23,146 bases of DNA from Polyangiaceae bacterium (lineage in GTDB: Bacteria > Myxococcota > Polyangia > Polyangiales > Polyangiaceae). The position numbers and the translations under genes were made by a program. The stretch spans positions 1 to 23,146 of the forward strand of contig JAICTU010000085.1 of the NCBI GenBank assembly GCA_025936205.1, read 5' to 3'. This document shows, piece after piece, positions 1 through 8,529 of the stretch. A model generated the notes under the pieces. It ran no database searches. It had not been told where the DNA came from and was given only the letters and a program-made list of their open reading frames with translations. How positions within the stretch are numbered: the first letter of the stretch is position 1; each line of letters begins with the position of its first letter.

Positions 1-22
1 AACGCCAGCATGACCTGGCGTT
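1..22 (-). terminator. Hairpin downstream of the membrane-protein gene
   Basis: A perfect inverted repeat, AACGCCAG and CTGGCGTT with a 6-base loop, begins 3 bases beyond the TAA stop of the minus-strand gene ending at 26. Its position fits a transcription terminator for that gene. Any T-tract would lie outside the window, so factor-independent termination cannot be confirmed. Confidence 0.45.
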
Positions 23-25
23 GGG

Positions 26-1216
26 TTATCGCGTCACGGGCACAACTTCAAGCGATGCCCGGCGGCCTGCAGGTTGTGCTACGGCGCCGTGCGGTCGGAC
101 GGGTTGCAGGCTGGCGCGAACCGCGCAGAGAGATGCGAGGATCAGCATCAGCGCGCAAGAAGGGACGTCGCCGCTGACGCGCGCCAGCAGAGCGAAGCAG
201 ATCGCCTCGCCCACCCCCGGCGGTCGCCGAAACCAGAGCGTGACCGCGGCCACCAACAGCGCGTAAATCTCGATGAAATACCGGAGCCCCGTCTCGACGA
301 AGGGATCCGGGTGAGCGGTGAGCGACGCCAGCGCGCGCGCCACGAACCGCCCCCAGCCCTCGCCGTCCACCGGCTCGGGGCTTTGAGCCCCCACCCAAAC
401 GACGAACGCCGCGACGCTGGCGAGGGCCGATACCAGGGCCACGCCCCAGCGCCAGCGCCGCGCAGCCCAGACGGCCGCCAGGAGCACGCTGGTCGCGTCG
501 ATCAGCAGGCCCGCGGTCGCGATGCCGCGCGCCAGCCCGAACAGCTCCGCTTCCACTTCCTGGCTGGCGTAAAGCGCGAGCACCCGGCCGAACGCGCTCA
601 CCAGTGAGCCGAGCGTGACCAGCAACAACATCAGCCCGGCGGCGCGGCTCTGCGGCGCGTGCAGAGCGGACCGTACCGCAGTGACCCCGAGCGCAGCGGA
701 CAAGCCCACCAAGGCAATCAACCAGCCGGGCGCGAGGTGGCGGCTGCTCGCCGAGATCACCATGGGCAACGCCGTGGTGGTGGTGAGGATCGCAACGGAA
801 CGAAAGCTGCGCGAGGGGCTGTCGAGCGTGGTCAACAGCAAGCGCACGCAGGTCGAGACGCCCATCACGGCCATGAACTGGGTCGTGAACCCCGCGAGCT
901 GATCGATGCCGGAGATCAGACTCCCGATACCCGCGCTCGAGCCCGGCAGCGCCGGCGCCACTGCGCGGCCCAGCACCGTGGCGACCAGCGCCGTGAGCGC
1001 GACCAGGATCACGTCGAAACGCGTCGCCAGGATGCGCAGCGGCGCCGCCCGCCGCCCGGACTCCGGTGTGGCGGCCGAAGCTCGCCGGCGTTCGGCGTCT
1101 TGCTCCGCGGCCCGGCCGTCCAGGGCCCTGCCGTCCACAGCTCCGGCGCCTGCACCGGAATTCGCTCCGGTCTCTGACAGTGTCTCGCTGGGGTCGCTCG
1201 GACTAGGGAGCTGCAT
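26..1216 (-). CDS. Multipass inner-membrane protein, unknown function
   Basis: I do not recognise the family of this 396-residue protein. The first 60 or so residues are polar, Ala/Gly/Ser-rich and probably cytoplasmic. About eight to ten hydrophobic segments follow, at roughly residues 68-88, 108-128, 140-156, 162-182, 193-213, 230-252, 258-276, 312-329, 335-348 and 352-368, ending in a basic tail. No catalytic or binding motif is evident. The ATG at 1216 lies 14 bases inside the 3' end of the TonB-type gene, so the two are probably cotranscribed and translationally coupled. The tight overlap suggests a shared envelope role, but nothing in the sequence shows what it is. A hairpin follows the stop codon. 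Confidence 0.75.
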   Translation of the reverse strand: MQLPSPSDPSETLSETGANSGAGAGAVDGRALDGRAAEQDAERRRASAATPESGRRAAPLRILATRFDVILVALTALVATVLGRAVAPALPGSSAGIGSLISGIDQLAGFTTQFMAVMGVSTCVRLLLTTLDSPSRSFRSVAILTTTTALPMVISASSRHLAPGWLIALVGLSAALGVTAVRSALHAPQSRAAGLMLLLVTLGSLVSAFGRVLALYASQEVEAELFGLARGIATAGLLIDATSVLLAAVWAARRWRWGVALVSALASVAAFVVWVGAQSPEPVDGEGWGRFVARALASLTAHPDPFVETGLRYFIEIYALLVAAVTLWFRRPPGVGEAICFALLARVSGDVPSCALMLILASLCAVRASLQPVRPHGAVAQPAGRRASLEVVPVTR

Positions 1217-3014
1217 AGGAGGTCAGGCGAGCGGTCTTCTCGAGCACGGCGCCTGGCCTATCATTGTAGCCCTGTTTCGCTGGAGGCGAGCCCTCTTCGG
1301 GGCCAAAGGGACCACCGGGAGGCTCATTGCCAGGCGGTGCCGACTTCTGAGGCACCTTGAGGATGAAGGGGCGGGCAAAATACGTAGAGCACGCGAGGAG
1401 CGGGTTGCGGTGGAACTCCCAGTGCAAATACACATTGCCATCCGGAGACACGATCGACGGCGGCGGCGCGCCGAAGGGCGACGCGCGTTGCACGGAGTCG
1501 AGAGCCGCAATGTCGAAGGCGGTCACACCGCTGGTGCGCGTGACGCCCATCTTCACGATGCTGCCGTTGGCCTGGCTGAGCACGATCTCGAGGTTCGTGG
1601 CCATGTCGTTGTCGTGCAAGCCGGCGCTGCCGGGCAGGCCGTCGAGGAAGTCGAGATAGCCGAGCGCGAAGATCGGGTGCAGCCGGTTGTGAATGTGGTT
1701 CAGATAGGTGGCGAAGGGCACGGCCGCCGTGTTGAGCGCGGTCTGATTGCCGAGCTTCACGCTGGCCACGTAGTTTTCGATCGCCGGCCGCCAGCGCTCG
1801 ATGCCCACGGCCTTCCATGAGCCTTGATGCTGGCTGCGCCGGCGCTCGCCGTCCGCGTGGATCTCTTTTGCCAGCTGGTCCTGCCCGATCGCCGCCAGCG
1901 CGGTACCCGGCGTGAGATTGAGGTTCACACCGAGCTCGGTGCGGCCGGTGGCGCCGAGGCCCAGAAAATCGAGCGGGCGATTCGGGGTGCCGGCAGCCAT
2001 CGCGGCGCGCTGACGACGCGCTTCCTGCGCAGCGCGCGCGGCCTGCGCATCGCGCTCGCCAGCGACCTGCCAGGCCCCATCGGGGGAATTGGCCGCGGGC
2101 GGAACGGGCTCCTCGGCGCGGCTCGCGGTCTGCGCGGTCTGCCCCTTCTGGCCGGGATCGTTCTTCTGCGGGCCGCCATGCACGCGCCCCGCAACCTCCG
2201 GGATGCCGTTGGGCTGGCTGACGGAGACCTCCGCCTTCTTCTTCTCGCCCGCGAGCTTGTCCTCGCTCGGGGCGCGATTGATCTCGCCGGGGGAATCGTC
2301 GGACTGCGCGATGTCGGTGACGTGCGAGTCGCCGGGGTTATCCGTGGGCCCCATGTGCTGAGAGCCGGGCGTCGGCTTCTGGTTGTCTTGATCGGTGGCG
2401 GTGATCGAGGCCTGCGACTGCTCGCGCACGCGGTTGTTGTGCTCGGCGAGGAACTCCGCCTCGGGATTGTCCGCCTGCTTCTCGTCTTCGACGTGCTGGA
2501 CGACAGCGACCTTGCGCGTGTCCACCGAGGGCGTGGGCAATTGAGCCTTCTGCTCCTCTTTCTTTTCTTCTTCCTTCTTCTGCTCGTCGGGCTTGGGCTT
2601 CTGCTCCGCCTTCTTCTCCGGCTTGGGCGGAGGCTCCTTGTTGGCGAGCTTCTTCTTGTCGGCCTCGGGAGTGTCCTCGGGCTTCTTGTCTTCGGGCTTC
2701 TTCTCCGCGACCTTCAGATCCTTGGGCTTCGGTTGCTCCGCGGCGGCTGGATCGGCCTCACCTTCGTGCTCTCGCTGCTCGTCCTGATCGAGCGGCGGCA
2801 ACGTGCTCTCGTCGAGCAGGGCCACCTCGGTATTGAAGCGCTGGCGCACCTGATGCTGGATGGACGCCGCGAAGCGCCGCACATCGGCGCGCTCCTCGAA
2901 GACCTCCGCGACCTGCTCGGCTCCTCCGCCCCACGTCAGGTGAGCGACGATGGCCGCAGCGACCCAGAGGAACAGCGGGATGTTAGGCTCGCGAGCCATG
3001 CGACGATCGTTCAT
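1203..3014 (-). CDS. TonB family protein with long charged linker
   Basis: This 603-residue protein has the energy-transducer architecture. There is one membrane anchor at about residues 12-27, then a Lys/Glu/Pro-rich stretch at about 95-160 that could span the periplasm, a low-complexity region up to about 400, and a C-terminal TonB-like domain at about 430-553. That domain shows the typical elements NRLHPIF, LEIVLSQANGSI, TSGVTAFDIAALDSV, ASPFGAPPP and SPDGNVYLHWEF. The linker is far longer than in classical TonB (about 240 residues in total). No ExbB, ExbD or outer-membrane receptor gene is nearby, so the partner motor must be encoded elsewhere. Met6 (at 2999) is an alternative start; no strong ribosome-binding site separates the two. 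Family assignment is good; the role in uptake or envelope function is inference. Confidence 0.82.
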   Translation of the reverse strand: MNDRRMAREPNIPLFLWVAAAIVAHLTWGGGAEQVAEVFEERADVRRFAASIQHQVRQRFNTEVALLDESTLPPLDQDEQREHEGEADPAAAEQPKPKDLKVAEKKPEDKKPEDTPEADKKKLANKEPPPKPEKKAEQKPKPDEQKKEEEKKEEQKAQLPTPSVDTRKVAVVQHVEDEKQADNPEAEFLAEHNNRVREQSQASITATDQDNQKPTPGSQHMGPTDNPGDSHVTDIAQSDDSPGEINRAPSEDKLAGEKKKAEVSVSQPNGIPEVAGRVHGGPQKNDPGQKGQTAQTASRAEEPVPPAANSPDGAWQVAGERDAQAARAAQEARRQRAAMAAGTPNRPLDFLGLGATGRTELGVNLNLTPGTALAAIGQDQLAKEIHADGERRRSQHQGSWKAVGIERWRPAIENYVASVKLGNQTALNTAAVPFATYLNHIHNRLHPIFALGYLDFLDGLPGSAGLHDNDMATNLEIVLSQANGSIVKMGVTRTSGVTAFDIAALDSVQRASPFGAPPPSIVSPDGNVYLHWEFHRNPLLACSTYFARPFILKVPQKSAPPGNEPPGGPFGPEEGSPPAKQGYNDRPGAVLEKTARLTSYAAP

Positions 3015-3209
3015 TGCTCCGCGCCAACGAAAACGGCCGAAAGACCCTCAGAACGTAACACCAGAGTCCGACATCAGCAATCAGCCATTTGGCCTGAAGA
3101 TCCGTAGCGATCTGGTGCAATGTAGGGCTCGCGCGGTTCGAGGGCGAAGCGGCCCTGAGCCCTGCACACGCGCATGCCACACCACCACGCTTCCGAACGA
3201 CTGCGATCG

Positions 3210-4052
3210 TCAGGATCTCGCGATGGCCGACCAGTGCTCTCCGATCTCCTCGGCAGACCAAACTCCCCCCTCCTCTTCCTTCAATGCTCCCAAGCTTTCG
3301 ACGAGGCGAAACACGCTGAGCCGTCCCCCTGCAGCACACACTACGACACCGGTCACCTCGCGACTGAGCTCGCTCGCGAGAAACACATGTACAGGGGCAA
3401 TGTGCTCGGGACGCATCGATTCGACGTCCGCGAACATGGGTAGGCCTTCGGTGAGACGCGTCTTGGCCACCGGAGCGATGGCATTGACGCGCACACCATA
3501 CTTTTGAAGTTCGATCGAAGCCGAGCGCGTCAGGCCGATGACGCCGGCCGCCGCCGCCGACCCGTGTGCTTGACCGTAGTTCCCTCGTAACCCGGCCAGG
3601 CTGGTCGTGTTGATGATCGAGCCCGACCCTGCCTTTTTCATCAGGCGCGAGGCAGCGCGCAGGCAATAGAAGCTGCCATTGAGCTGGACGTTGACGGTGC
3701 GCTGCCATTGGGCTGCATCGAGGCGATGCAATTGCGCGTCCATCCCGATGCCTGCGTTGTTGACGAGGATATCCAGGCTGCCCCAGGTGGAGCTCGCCCG
3801 CTCCACCAGCGCCTGCGCAGCCTCGGGGATTGCGACGTTGCTGCGATCCGCCTCGGCAACTCCACCCAAGTCGCGGATCTCCGCAACGACCTCCTCGGCG
3901 CACGGGTCCGACCGCTCTTCGCCTTCCGGCGAGCAGCCGAGATCATTGACCAGTACGCGCGCGCCTTCGCGCGCCAGAGCCAGCGCCGCGGCGCGCCCGA
4001 TCCCGCGCCCCCCACCGGTGACGACGGCGACCTTATCCTTCAACAGATCCAT
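3210..4052 (-). CDS. SDR-fold protein lacking the catalytic Tyr and Lys
   Basis: A 280-residue short-chain dehydrogenase/reductase. The cofactor-binding motif TGGGRGIG is at residues 12-19, NNAG at 98-101, and the catalytic Ser is at 151 (INTTS). The layout around VNDLG and GNYGQA resembles hydroxyacyl-CoA dehydrogenase or oxoacyl reductase members such as the SDR part of peroxisomal multifunctional enzyme. Relatives read GNFGQANYxAAK, but here the segment is GNYGQAHGSAAAAG: the expected Tyr is Gly164 and the expected Lys is Ala168. Tyr159 is not in a YxxxK arrangement. The frame is otherwise intact, so this is a probable pseudoenzyme or a highly altered enzyme rather than a decayed gene. It lies 195 bases upstream of the TonB-type gene on the same strand and diverges from the HAD gene. 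Confidence 0.85.
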   Translation of the reverse strand: MDLLKDKVAVVTGGGRGIGRAAALALAREGARVLVNDLGCSPEGEERSDPCAEEVVAEIRDLGGVAEADRSNVAIPEAAQALVERASSTWGSLDILVNNAGIGMDAQLHRLDAAQWQRTVNVQLNGSFYCLRAASRLMKKAGSGSIINTTSLAGLRGNYGQAHGSAAAAGVIGLTRSASIELQKYGVRVNAIAPVAKTRLTEGLPMFADVESMRPEHIAPVHVFLASELSREVTGVVVCAAGGRLSVFRLVESLGALKEEEGGVWSAEEIGEHWSAIARS

Positions 4053-4196
4053 CGGCGGGGTTATGTGAGCCCGTCCTCGCGGGCGTCAATCGTTCTCGTG
4101 GCCCAGGGGTGACAGCACCTCGGGGGTGAAGGAGCTCGAGGTGACAGGCTCCCCCTCGCTTCCACGACTTTCCCGGGCTATGGCAGTCTCGTCCGG

Positions 4197-4802
4197 ATGG
4201 TGCTCGAGCACGACGCGTGGTTGGTGGACCTCGACGGCACGCTCTACGCGGGGCGTCCGGTGAAACTCGCGCTCGCTGCCGAGCTCGCGCTGCAGGGCCT
4301 GCGCGCCGTGCAGACGCTGCGCCGTTTCCGCTCGGAGCACGAGCACTTGCGCAGGACACAGGCAGAACCGAGCTCGAGCCCGTACCGGTTGCAGCTCGAA
4401 CGCACAGCCGAGGCGCTCGGAGTGGACGCGGTGGTCGTCGAAGCCCAGGTGCGGGAATGGATGATCGAACGTCCCGGAAAATGGCTGCGCCGTTTCCGCA
4501 GACGCGCGCTCCTGGCAGAGCTCGAGGCGTTCCGGGCAAGCGGCGGCCGCCTCGCGCTGGTGAGCGACTACCCGGCACGACGCAAGCTGGAAGCGCTCGG
4601 CTGCAGCGCCTTGTTCGAGTTCGTGGTGGCCAACGGTGAAGAGGGGGGGCCGAGCTGGTTGAAGCCGCACCCCGATGGCTTCCTGCGCGCTTGCGAACAG
4701 TTGCGGGTCGCCCCAGGGCGCTGCCTGGTGCTGGGCGACCGCCACGATGCGGACGGTGAAGGGGCTCGAAGGGCCGGGATGGCCTTCCGGCGCGTGGGCT
4801 AG
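4197..4802 (+). CDS. HAD superfamily hydrolase (phosphatase)
   Basis: A 201-residue HAD-fold hydrolase with all four motifs. Motif I is DLDGTL, with nucleophile Asp11 and acid/base Asp13. Motif II is Ser123 in LVSDYP, motif III Lys156 in LKPHP, and motif IV LGDRHDADGEGA with acidic residues at 181, 184 and 186. Helical cap residues lie between about 20 and 100. The family dephosphorylates small phosphorylated metabolites; the substrate cannot be read from the sequence. It probably acts in the cytoplasm because no signal peptide is seen. The start is the ATG at 4197. The 144-base gap to the divergent SDR gene should hold the promoters. The next gene begins 52 bases after the stop. Confidence 0.88.
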   Translation: MVLEHDAWLVDLDGTLYAGRPVKLALAAELALQGLRAVQTLRRFRSEHEHLRRTQAEPSSSPYRLQLERTAEALGVDAVVVEAQVREWMIERPGKWLRRFRRRALLAELEAFRASGGRLALVSDYPARRKLEALGCSALFEFVVANGEEGGPSWLKPHPDGFLRACEQLRVAPGRCLVLGDRHDADGEGARRAGMAFRRVG

Positions 4803-4854
4803 CCGCGGCTTTCCTAGGGCGCCCCGCTTCCGCCCGCGTTACCCTTTCGAAAAC

Positions 4855-6912
4855 ATGGCTGCCCCCCTCCTGCTCGCGCGTTGGCATGCGATCCGCAGCG
4901 TCGGTTCCTCGCTGGTGCTGGGCGGCGCCCGGGCCTGCGGTTTCATGGCCTGCAGTTTCCTTGCGTGCAGTGTGCTGCCGGAGAAGACGTCGGACGCGCG
5001 GGCGACGCCGCTCACCTGCTCGAGCGACGGCGAATGCGGCAAGGGACATTGCCTGCTGCCGTTCGGCGTGTGCAGCCAGGAACAGGGCGAGCTGACGCAC
5101 CTGCTGTTCGAGATCACCCCGCCGGCATCCGATCCGGTGTACGGCGGCGCGCGCTTTCTCACCATCATGGATCTGAGCGCAGCCCCGCCCGATGGTGTGC
5201 CCGATCGCGGAATCGAGGCGGGGTGGATCGAGCTCAACGTGCGCCCGCGAGTGCCGGTCAGCGGCTCCGTCTCGGCACCGCCCGACCAAAGCGACTGCGT
5301 CTCCGGCGCGGGCAGCACGCTGCCGGTGAGCCTGACCTTCACCCCGCGAGAGCACCTGTTCGGGCTCTCCGTCCCTTCCTACGACCTGACAGCCACCCGC
5401 GATGCCAGCGGCGAGTACACGTTCCGGGGCTCGTTGCCGCCGGGCAACTATGACGTGTACATGCGACCGAACACGCAGGCGCTGAGCGAGAGCTGCCTGG
5501 CGATCCCGCAGATCTTCCACAAGCGGCAGATCGGCAGCACGTTCAAACCGTTCGAGCAGACCGCGCTCGCCTCGCTGCAGCTCACCTTCTCGGGTGACGA
5601 CAACCACGATGGCTGGGTGGTCGACATGGTCCATCCCGTGACGGGCGAGGTGATCTCGAATCGCGTGCGCCTGAGTGCTGCTCATCGCGACCCGATGACC
5701 AACGCCCTGCGCGCGAAGCTCTACTACTCGCGGGACGCCGATGACTTCATCACCCCCGGGACCGAGCTGGTGCGGCTGACGCCGCCACCGGATCCAAACG
5801 TGGTGGCGGGCACGGTGTTTCTGCAGCGTTCGGGTCTCGAGATCGCGGCTGCCGGCGAAGGAACCATCGGCGACATTTTCCGCTTCGGCAATCCCGTCAA
5901 TTACCAGGCCTGGGTCTGGAAGAAGGACGACCCCAACCAGGAGCAGTCCGACATCCCCGTCCCCGCCACGGTCAGCTTCGCCGCGCGGGATCTCGATGAC
6001 ATGGCGGACGGTGTGCTCACCCTGTTCAATCGCTCCGCCGACGTGGACCCCAAAGGCCAAGTCCGGGTTCAACTCCTGCCGGGTCAGTACCGCGTGCGCG
6101 TCACGCCTCCGGGCGTGGTCGTCAAGGACGACCTGGGGCAGCTCTCGAGCCTGGAAACAACCGTCACCGTGTGGCCCAACGAAAACGGCAGCGCCTCCGT
6201 TCAGGGCGGCAATGTGATCGGCGTGCCCGTCGCCAGCAAGCTGATCGGACGCGTGCTGGCGGAGTCCGATCGCCAGCCCGTGCCCAATGTGGAGGTGCGC
6301 GCGAGCGCCTCCGAGCAAGAGCTCTGCCCGGTCGCCGTCGATGGTGAGCAGGCCGTGCCCTGCACCATGCGTGACGCGGTCTTGACCAAGGTCCGCGCGG
6401 TCGATCCCTTCGTGCCGCGTACGCGCACCGGGCTGAGCCAGCCAGATGGTGAGTTCGTCGTCGACGGACTGGACTGCCGCCAATGCAGCGTGGGCGGAGG
6501 CGTCAGATTCGATCTGAGCCTGCGTCCGCCCCCCGAAACGCGCCTCCCCTGGCTGATTGTTCCGGCCTACTATCTGCCAGGGGGCGAAAAGCACATCCCA
6601 CAACCCCTGGTGATCAAGCGCCCCGTGGCGCACGCCGTACGTCTCACTTATGGGGACCCTGCGCCGCTTGCCGGCTCCGATCCGCAGAGCACGGGCGTCC
6701 CGCCGGTGCTGGCCGGTGCGTTGGTGCGAGTGTACGCGCTGCTCAGCGATCAGCAGAGGCTATTGACGGACGCGGCGGACACCGAGCCCTGCGTCACCGT
6801 GGCAGCCAGCCAGACGGGCCACTGCGTACAATCAGTGTTGCAAGTTGCCGAGCTGCGCAGCGGCGATACTGGCGAGTTCCTGCTGCTGCTTCCGCCCAAC
6901 CTGAACCCTTGA
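4855..6912 (+). CDS. Large lipoprotein with carboxypeptidase-regulatory-like domain
   Basis: The open frame starts further upstream inside the HAD gene, but the ATG at 4855 is the sensible start because it follows the HAD stop and gives an N-terminal export signal. The product is 685 residues. A hydrophobic segment ends in FMAC or FLAC (Cys33 or Cys38), both imperfect lipoboxes. A short Cys-rich patch (residues about 53-72, with a CSSDGECGKGHC core) follows, a style seen in myxobacterial surface lipoproteins. The body is predicted beta-rich, with a DDNHDGWVVD turn near residue 245. A carboxypeptidase-regulatory-like beta-sandwich lies at about 460-545, starting SKLIGRVLAESDRQPVPNVEV and closing with DGEFVVDGLDC. 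No enzymatic motif is visible. It is likely an outer-membrane or surface structural or binding protein of unknown role. Confidence 0.75.
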   Translation: MAAPLLLARWHAIRSVGSSLVLGGARACGFMACSFLACSVLPEKTSDARATPLTCSSDGECGKGHCLLPFGVCSQEQGELTHLLFEITPPASDPVYGGARFLTIMDLSAAPPDGVPDRGIEAGWIELNVRPRVPVSGSVSAPPDQSDCVSGAGSTLPVSLTFTPREHLFGLSVPSYDLTATRDASGEYTFRGSLPPGNYDVYMRPNTQALSESCLAIPQIFHKRQIGSTFKPFEQTALASLQLTFSGDDNHDGWVVDMVHPVTGEVISNRVRLSAAHRDPMTNALRAKLYYSRDADDFITPGTELVRLTPPPDPNVVAGTVFLQRSGLEIAAAGEGTIGDIFRFGNPVNYQAWVWKKDDPNQEQSDIPVPATVSFAARDLDDMADGVLTLFNRSADVDPKGQVRVQLLPGQYRVRVTPPGVVVKDDLGQLSSLETTVTVWPNENGSASVQGGNVIGVPVASKLIGRVLAESDRQPVPNVEVRASASEQELCPVAVDGEQAVPCTMRDAVLTKVRAVDPFVPRTRTGLSQPDGEFVVDGLDCRQCSVGGGVRFDLSLRPPPETRLPWLIVPAYYLPGGEKHIPQPLVIKRPVAHAVRLTYGDPAPLAGSDPQSTGVPPVLAGALVRVYALLSDQQRLLTDAADTEPCVTVAASQTGHCVQSVLQVAELRSGDTGEFLLLLPPNLNP

Positions 6913-6921
6913 GCCGCGATG

Positions 6922-6936
6922 CCGGGAGTTTCCCGG
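6922..6936 (+). terminator. Small hairpin after the lipoprotein stop
   Basis: CCGGGA-GTT-TCCCGG forms a perfect 6-bp stem 9 bases after the stop codon at 6912. There is no T-tract, so this is only a candidate for transcript end formation or stability. Confidence 0.3.
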
Positions 6937-7063
6937 TGAGACACGAGCTGTCCGGCGCGCTGGCTTGCTGGGAGCTCCGCCGCTCTCCCGCAGCGCCGGG
7001 CTGCAGCGAGAAAAAAACGCACCCTGCGGCCCGCTGTTCGGTCCAGCCCTAAGAACACGATAT

Positions 7064-7079
7064 TCCATTAGCAAATGGA
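7064..7079. promoter_or_regulatory. Palindromic operator-like site upstream of the kinase gene
   Basis: TCCATT-AGCA-AATGGA is a 6-bp inverted repeat inside an unusually AT-rich stretch (about 7050-7100) of the 247-base gap before the hybrid kinase gene. The local drop in GC suggests promoter DNA and the palindrome could be a regulator site. No clear -35/-10 pair was identified. Confidence 0.25.
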
Positions 7080-7159
7080 CCACACCTTCGTACTATTCCA
7101 GGGCGATGGAGCGACGCGCTGGGAAGCCGGGAAAAAAGTGCCCTTGATGCGTCGCAGCG

Positions 7160-8284
7160 ATGATATCTTACTGTAATAGTGTGGTTGCCGTGAAAGAGCC
7201 GCATTCGAAGGCGTTGGCTTCGCTGCCGGTCCCGCCCGAGCGAGATCTCGCGGGCGCTCTGCATGAGGTAAGCAACGCACTCACGGTCGTGCTCGGCTGG
7301 CTCGACAATGCTCTGGAAGCCTGTGCCCCGGAGAGCGGCTCCAGCATGGATGGCACGGCACGGCAAGCCATCGAAGTCGCGCGTTCGCACGCGAGCCTGG
7401 GGCACGCGATCGCACGGCGTGCCGTCGGTGCACCGGTTACTGAAGGCGGCGAGCTGCGCAGCGCGCTGACGCTCGTGCAGGACACGGTGACGGGCGTCAT
7501 GCCGATCGCCGATCGCCGAGGCATCAGCATCGACATCGATGACGACGTCGCAGATGTGCTCCTGCCCGACGCACCCTTCGTGCAGCAGATCTTGATCAAC
7601 CTGCTGCTCAACGCGCTCGCCTACACGCCGAGCGGCGAGACGATCCGTCTGACGCTGCGCAACGAGCGCAGCCGCTTCGTGTTTCGCGTGCGCGACGATG
7701 GTCCCGGCGTCCCCGAAGACCAACGCGATCGGATCTTCAAGGCGGGCCCCTCGCGCCGCCCCGGCGGTGCGGGCATCGGCCTCGCTCATTCGCACGACCT
7801 CGCGCAGAGCCGCGGCGGCACGCTGACGCTGCTCGACGGCGGCACCGGTGCTTGCTTCGAGCTTCGCTGGCCGGTCGGCGATGCGCCCTCCACCACCCTT
7901 TCGCGCACCACCACGTTCAAGATGCTCGACGGCTTGCGCGTCGCGGTGCTCGAGGACGACCCGGCGGTGATGTCGCTGCTCGAGTTCGGCCTTTGTTCGC
8001 GAGGCGTGGAGCTGTATCCGCTCTCCAGCCGGGCTCAGCTCGAAGACTTCGCGAAGCTCAGCACCAAGGTGGACATCGCCTTGATCGACCTCTCGCCGAT
8101 CCAGACGGACCCGGACAGCGCGATCGCCGCCCTGCGCCGCCAGTCCCCGAACGTCACCATCTTCCTGATCAGCGGCACCGCGGCGGCCCACACGGCCAGC
8201 CCTGGCGGCATCGCCGGCTGGATCCGCAAGCCCTTCGAGCTCAGCGAGATTTTCCAAGCCCTGAGCCAGGCCCGCCGGCTCTGA
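7160..8284 (+). CDS. Soluble hybrid histidine kinase with C-terminal receiver
   Basis: A 374-residue two-component protein without membrane segments or a recognisable sensor domain. The phosphoacceptor helix contains LHEVSNAL with His35. The HATPase domain shows an N-box around residues 142-155 (QQILINLLLNAL), a G1 box DDGPGVP (180-186) and a G2 box GGAGIGLAH (202-210). A receiver domain spans about 257-372, with the acidic pair Asp266/Asp267, phosphoacceptor Asp310 (ALIDLSP), Thr340 and Lys357 (RKPFE). It probably autophosphorylates and passes phosphate to its own receiver and then to an unknown partner. Input would come from another protein or from the poorly conserved first 30 residues. 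No partner regulator gene is adjacent. Start choice is uncertain: ATG 7160 and the in-frame GTGs at 7181 and 7190 all lack a clear ribosome-binding site. Confidence 0.88.
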   Translation: MISYCNSVVAVKEPHSKALASLPVPPERDLAGALHEVSNALTVVLGWLDNALEACAPESGSSMDGTARQAIEVARSHASLGHAIARRAVGAPVTEGGELRSALTLVQDTVTGVMPIADRRGISIDIDDDVADVLLPDAPFVQQILINLLLNALAYTPSGETIRLTLRNERSRFVFRVRDDGPGVPEDQRDRIFKAGPSRRPGGAGIGLAHSHDLAQSRGGTLTLLDGGTGACFELRWPVGDAPSTTLSRTTTFKMLDGLRVAVLEDDPAVMSLLEFGLCSRGVELYPLSSRAQLEDFAKLSTKVDIALIDLSPIQTDPDSAIAALRRQSPNVTIFLISGTAAAHTASPGGIAGWIRKPFELSEIFQALSQARRL

Positions 8285-8300
8285 TCTCGGAAGAGGGGCT

Positions 8301-8321
8301 CGGCGCCGCGCGCCGGTGCCG
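8301..8321 (+). terminator. GC-rich hairpin after the kinase gene
   Basis: CGGCGCCG and CGGTGCCG pair over 8 positions (one G-U) around a 5-base loop, starting 16 bases after the kinase stop codon. There is no T-run. It fits a terminator or transcript 3'-end structure separating the kinase from the tRNA gene. Confidence 0.35.
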
Positions 8322-8402
8322 CGCTCCAGGATATCCCAACGCGCGTCTGCGCGGCGCGCGGGCGCTCCCCGACGAGTTTTGCCTCCCGGACGCCTTTTGC
8401 TG

Positions 8403-8431
8403 TTGCGTACCGCGCGAATAATTGACATCTA
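8403..8431 (+). promoter_or_regulatory. Possible tRNA promoter
   Basis: TTGCGT at 8403-8408 and CATCTA at 8426-8431 are separated by 17 bases and end 15 bases before the tRNA. An AT-rich AATAATTGACA run sits between and around them. The match to a sigma-70 consensus is weak, and alternative placements (TTGCTG at 8397 with TAATTG at 8419) are equally arguable. Confidence 0.25.
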
Positions 8432-8446
8432 GGCCCCCGACCCCAC

Positions 8447-8529
8447 GCGAAGGTGGCGGAATGGCAGACGCACTAGCTTGAGGTGCTAGCGGGGTAACTC
8501 CCGTGGAGGTTCGAGTCCTCTCCTTCGCA
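8447..8529 (+). tRNA. tRNA-Leu (anticodon GAG)
   Basis: The acceptor stem GCGAAGG (8447-8453) pairs with CCTTCGC (8522-8528), with discriminator A at 8529. The anticodon stem CTAGC/GCTAG encloses the loop TTGAGGT, giving anticodon GAG (reads CUC and CUU). The T-arm GGAGG-TTCGAGT-CCTCT is intact. A long variable arm (about 13 bases) makes it a class II tRNA, as expected for Leu. CCA is not encoded. The 3' part of the gene overlaps, on the other strand, the C-terminal codons of an integrase, so the gene is an integration target. Confidence 0.97.

Noticed and set aside
1824..3107. A plus-strand frame with a very Leu/Phe-rich stretch that looks like membrane helices
   Set aside because: The hydrophobic run is the complement of the Lys/Glu-rich codons of the TonB linker; the minus-strand TonB domain is genuine.
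4033..6633. An 866-codon open frame on the minus strand
   Set aside because: It lies opposite the HAD and lipoprotein genes, has composition typical of an antisense high-GC frame and no recognisable domain; the plus-strand products have clear motifs.
7000..7020. A hairpin (GCAGC/GCTGC) next to a run of seven As, considered as an intrinsic terminator
   Set aside because: The run is A on the plus strand after the stem, so no T-tract follows the stem on either strand.
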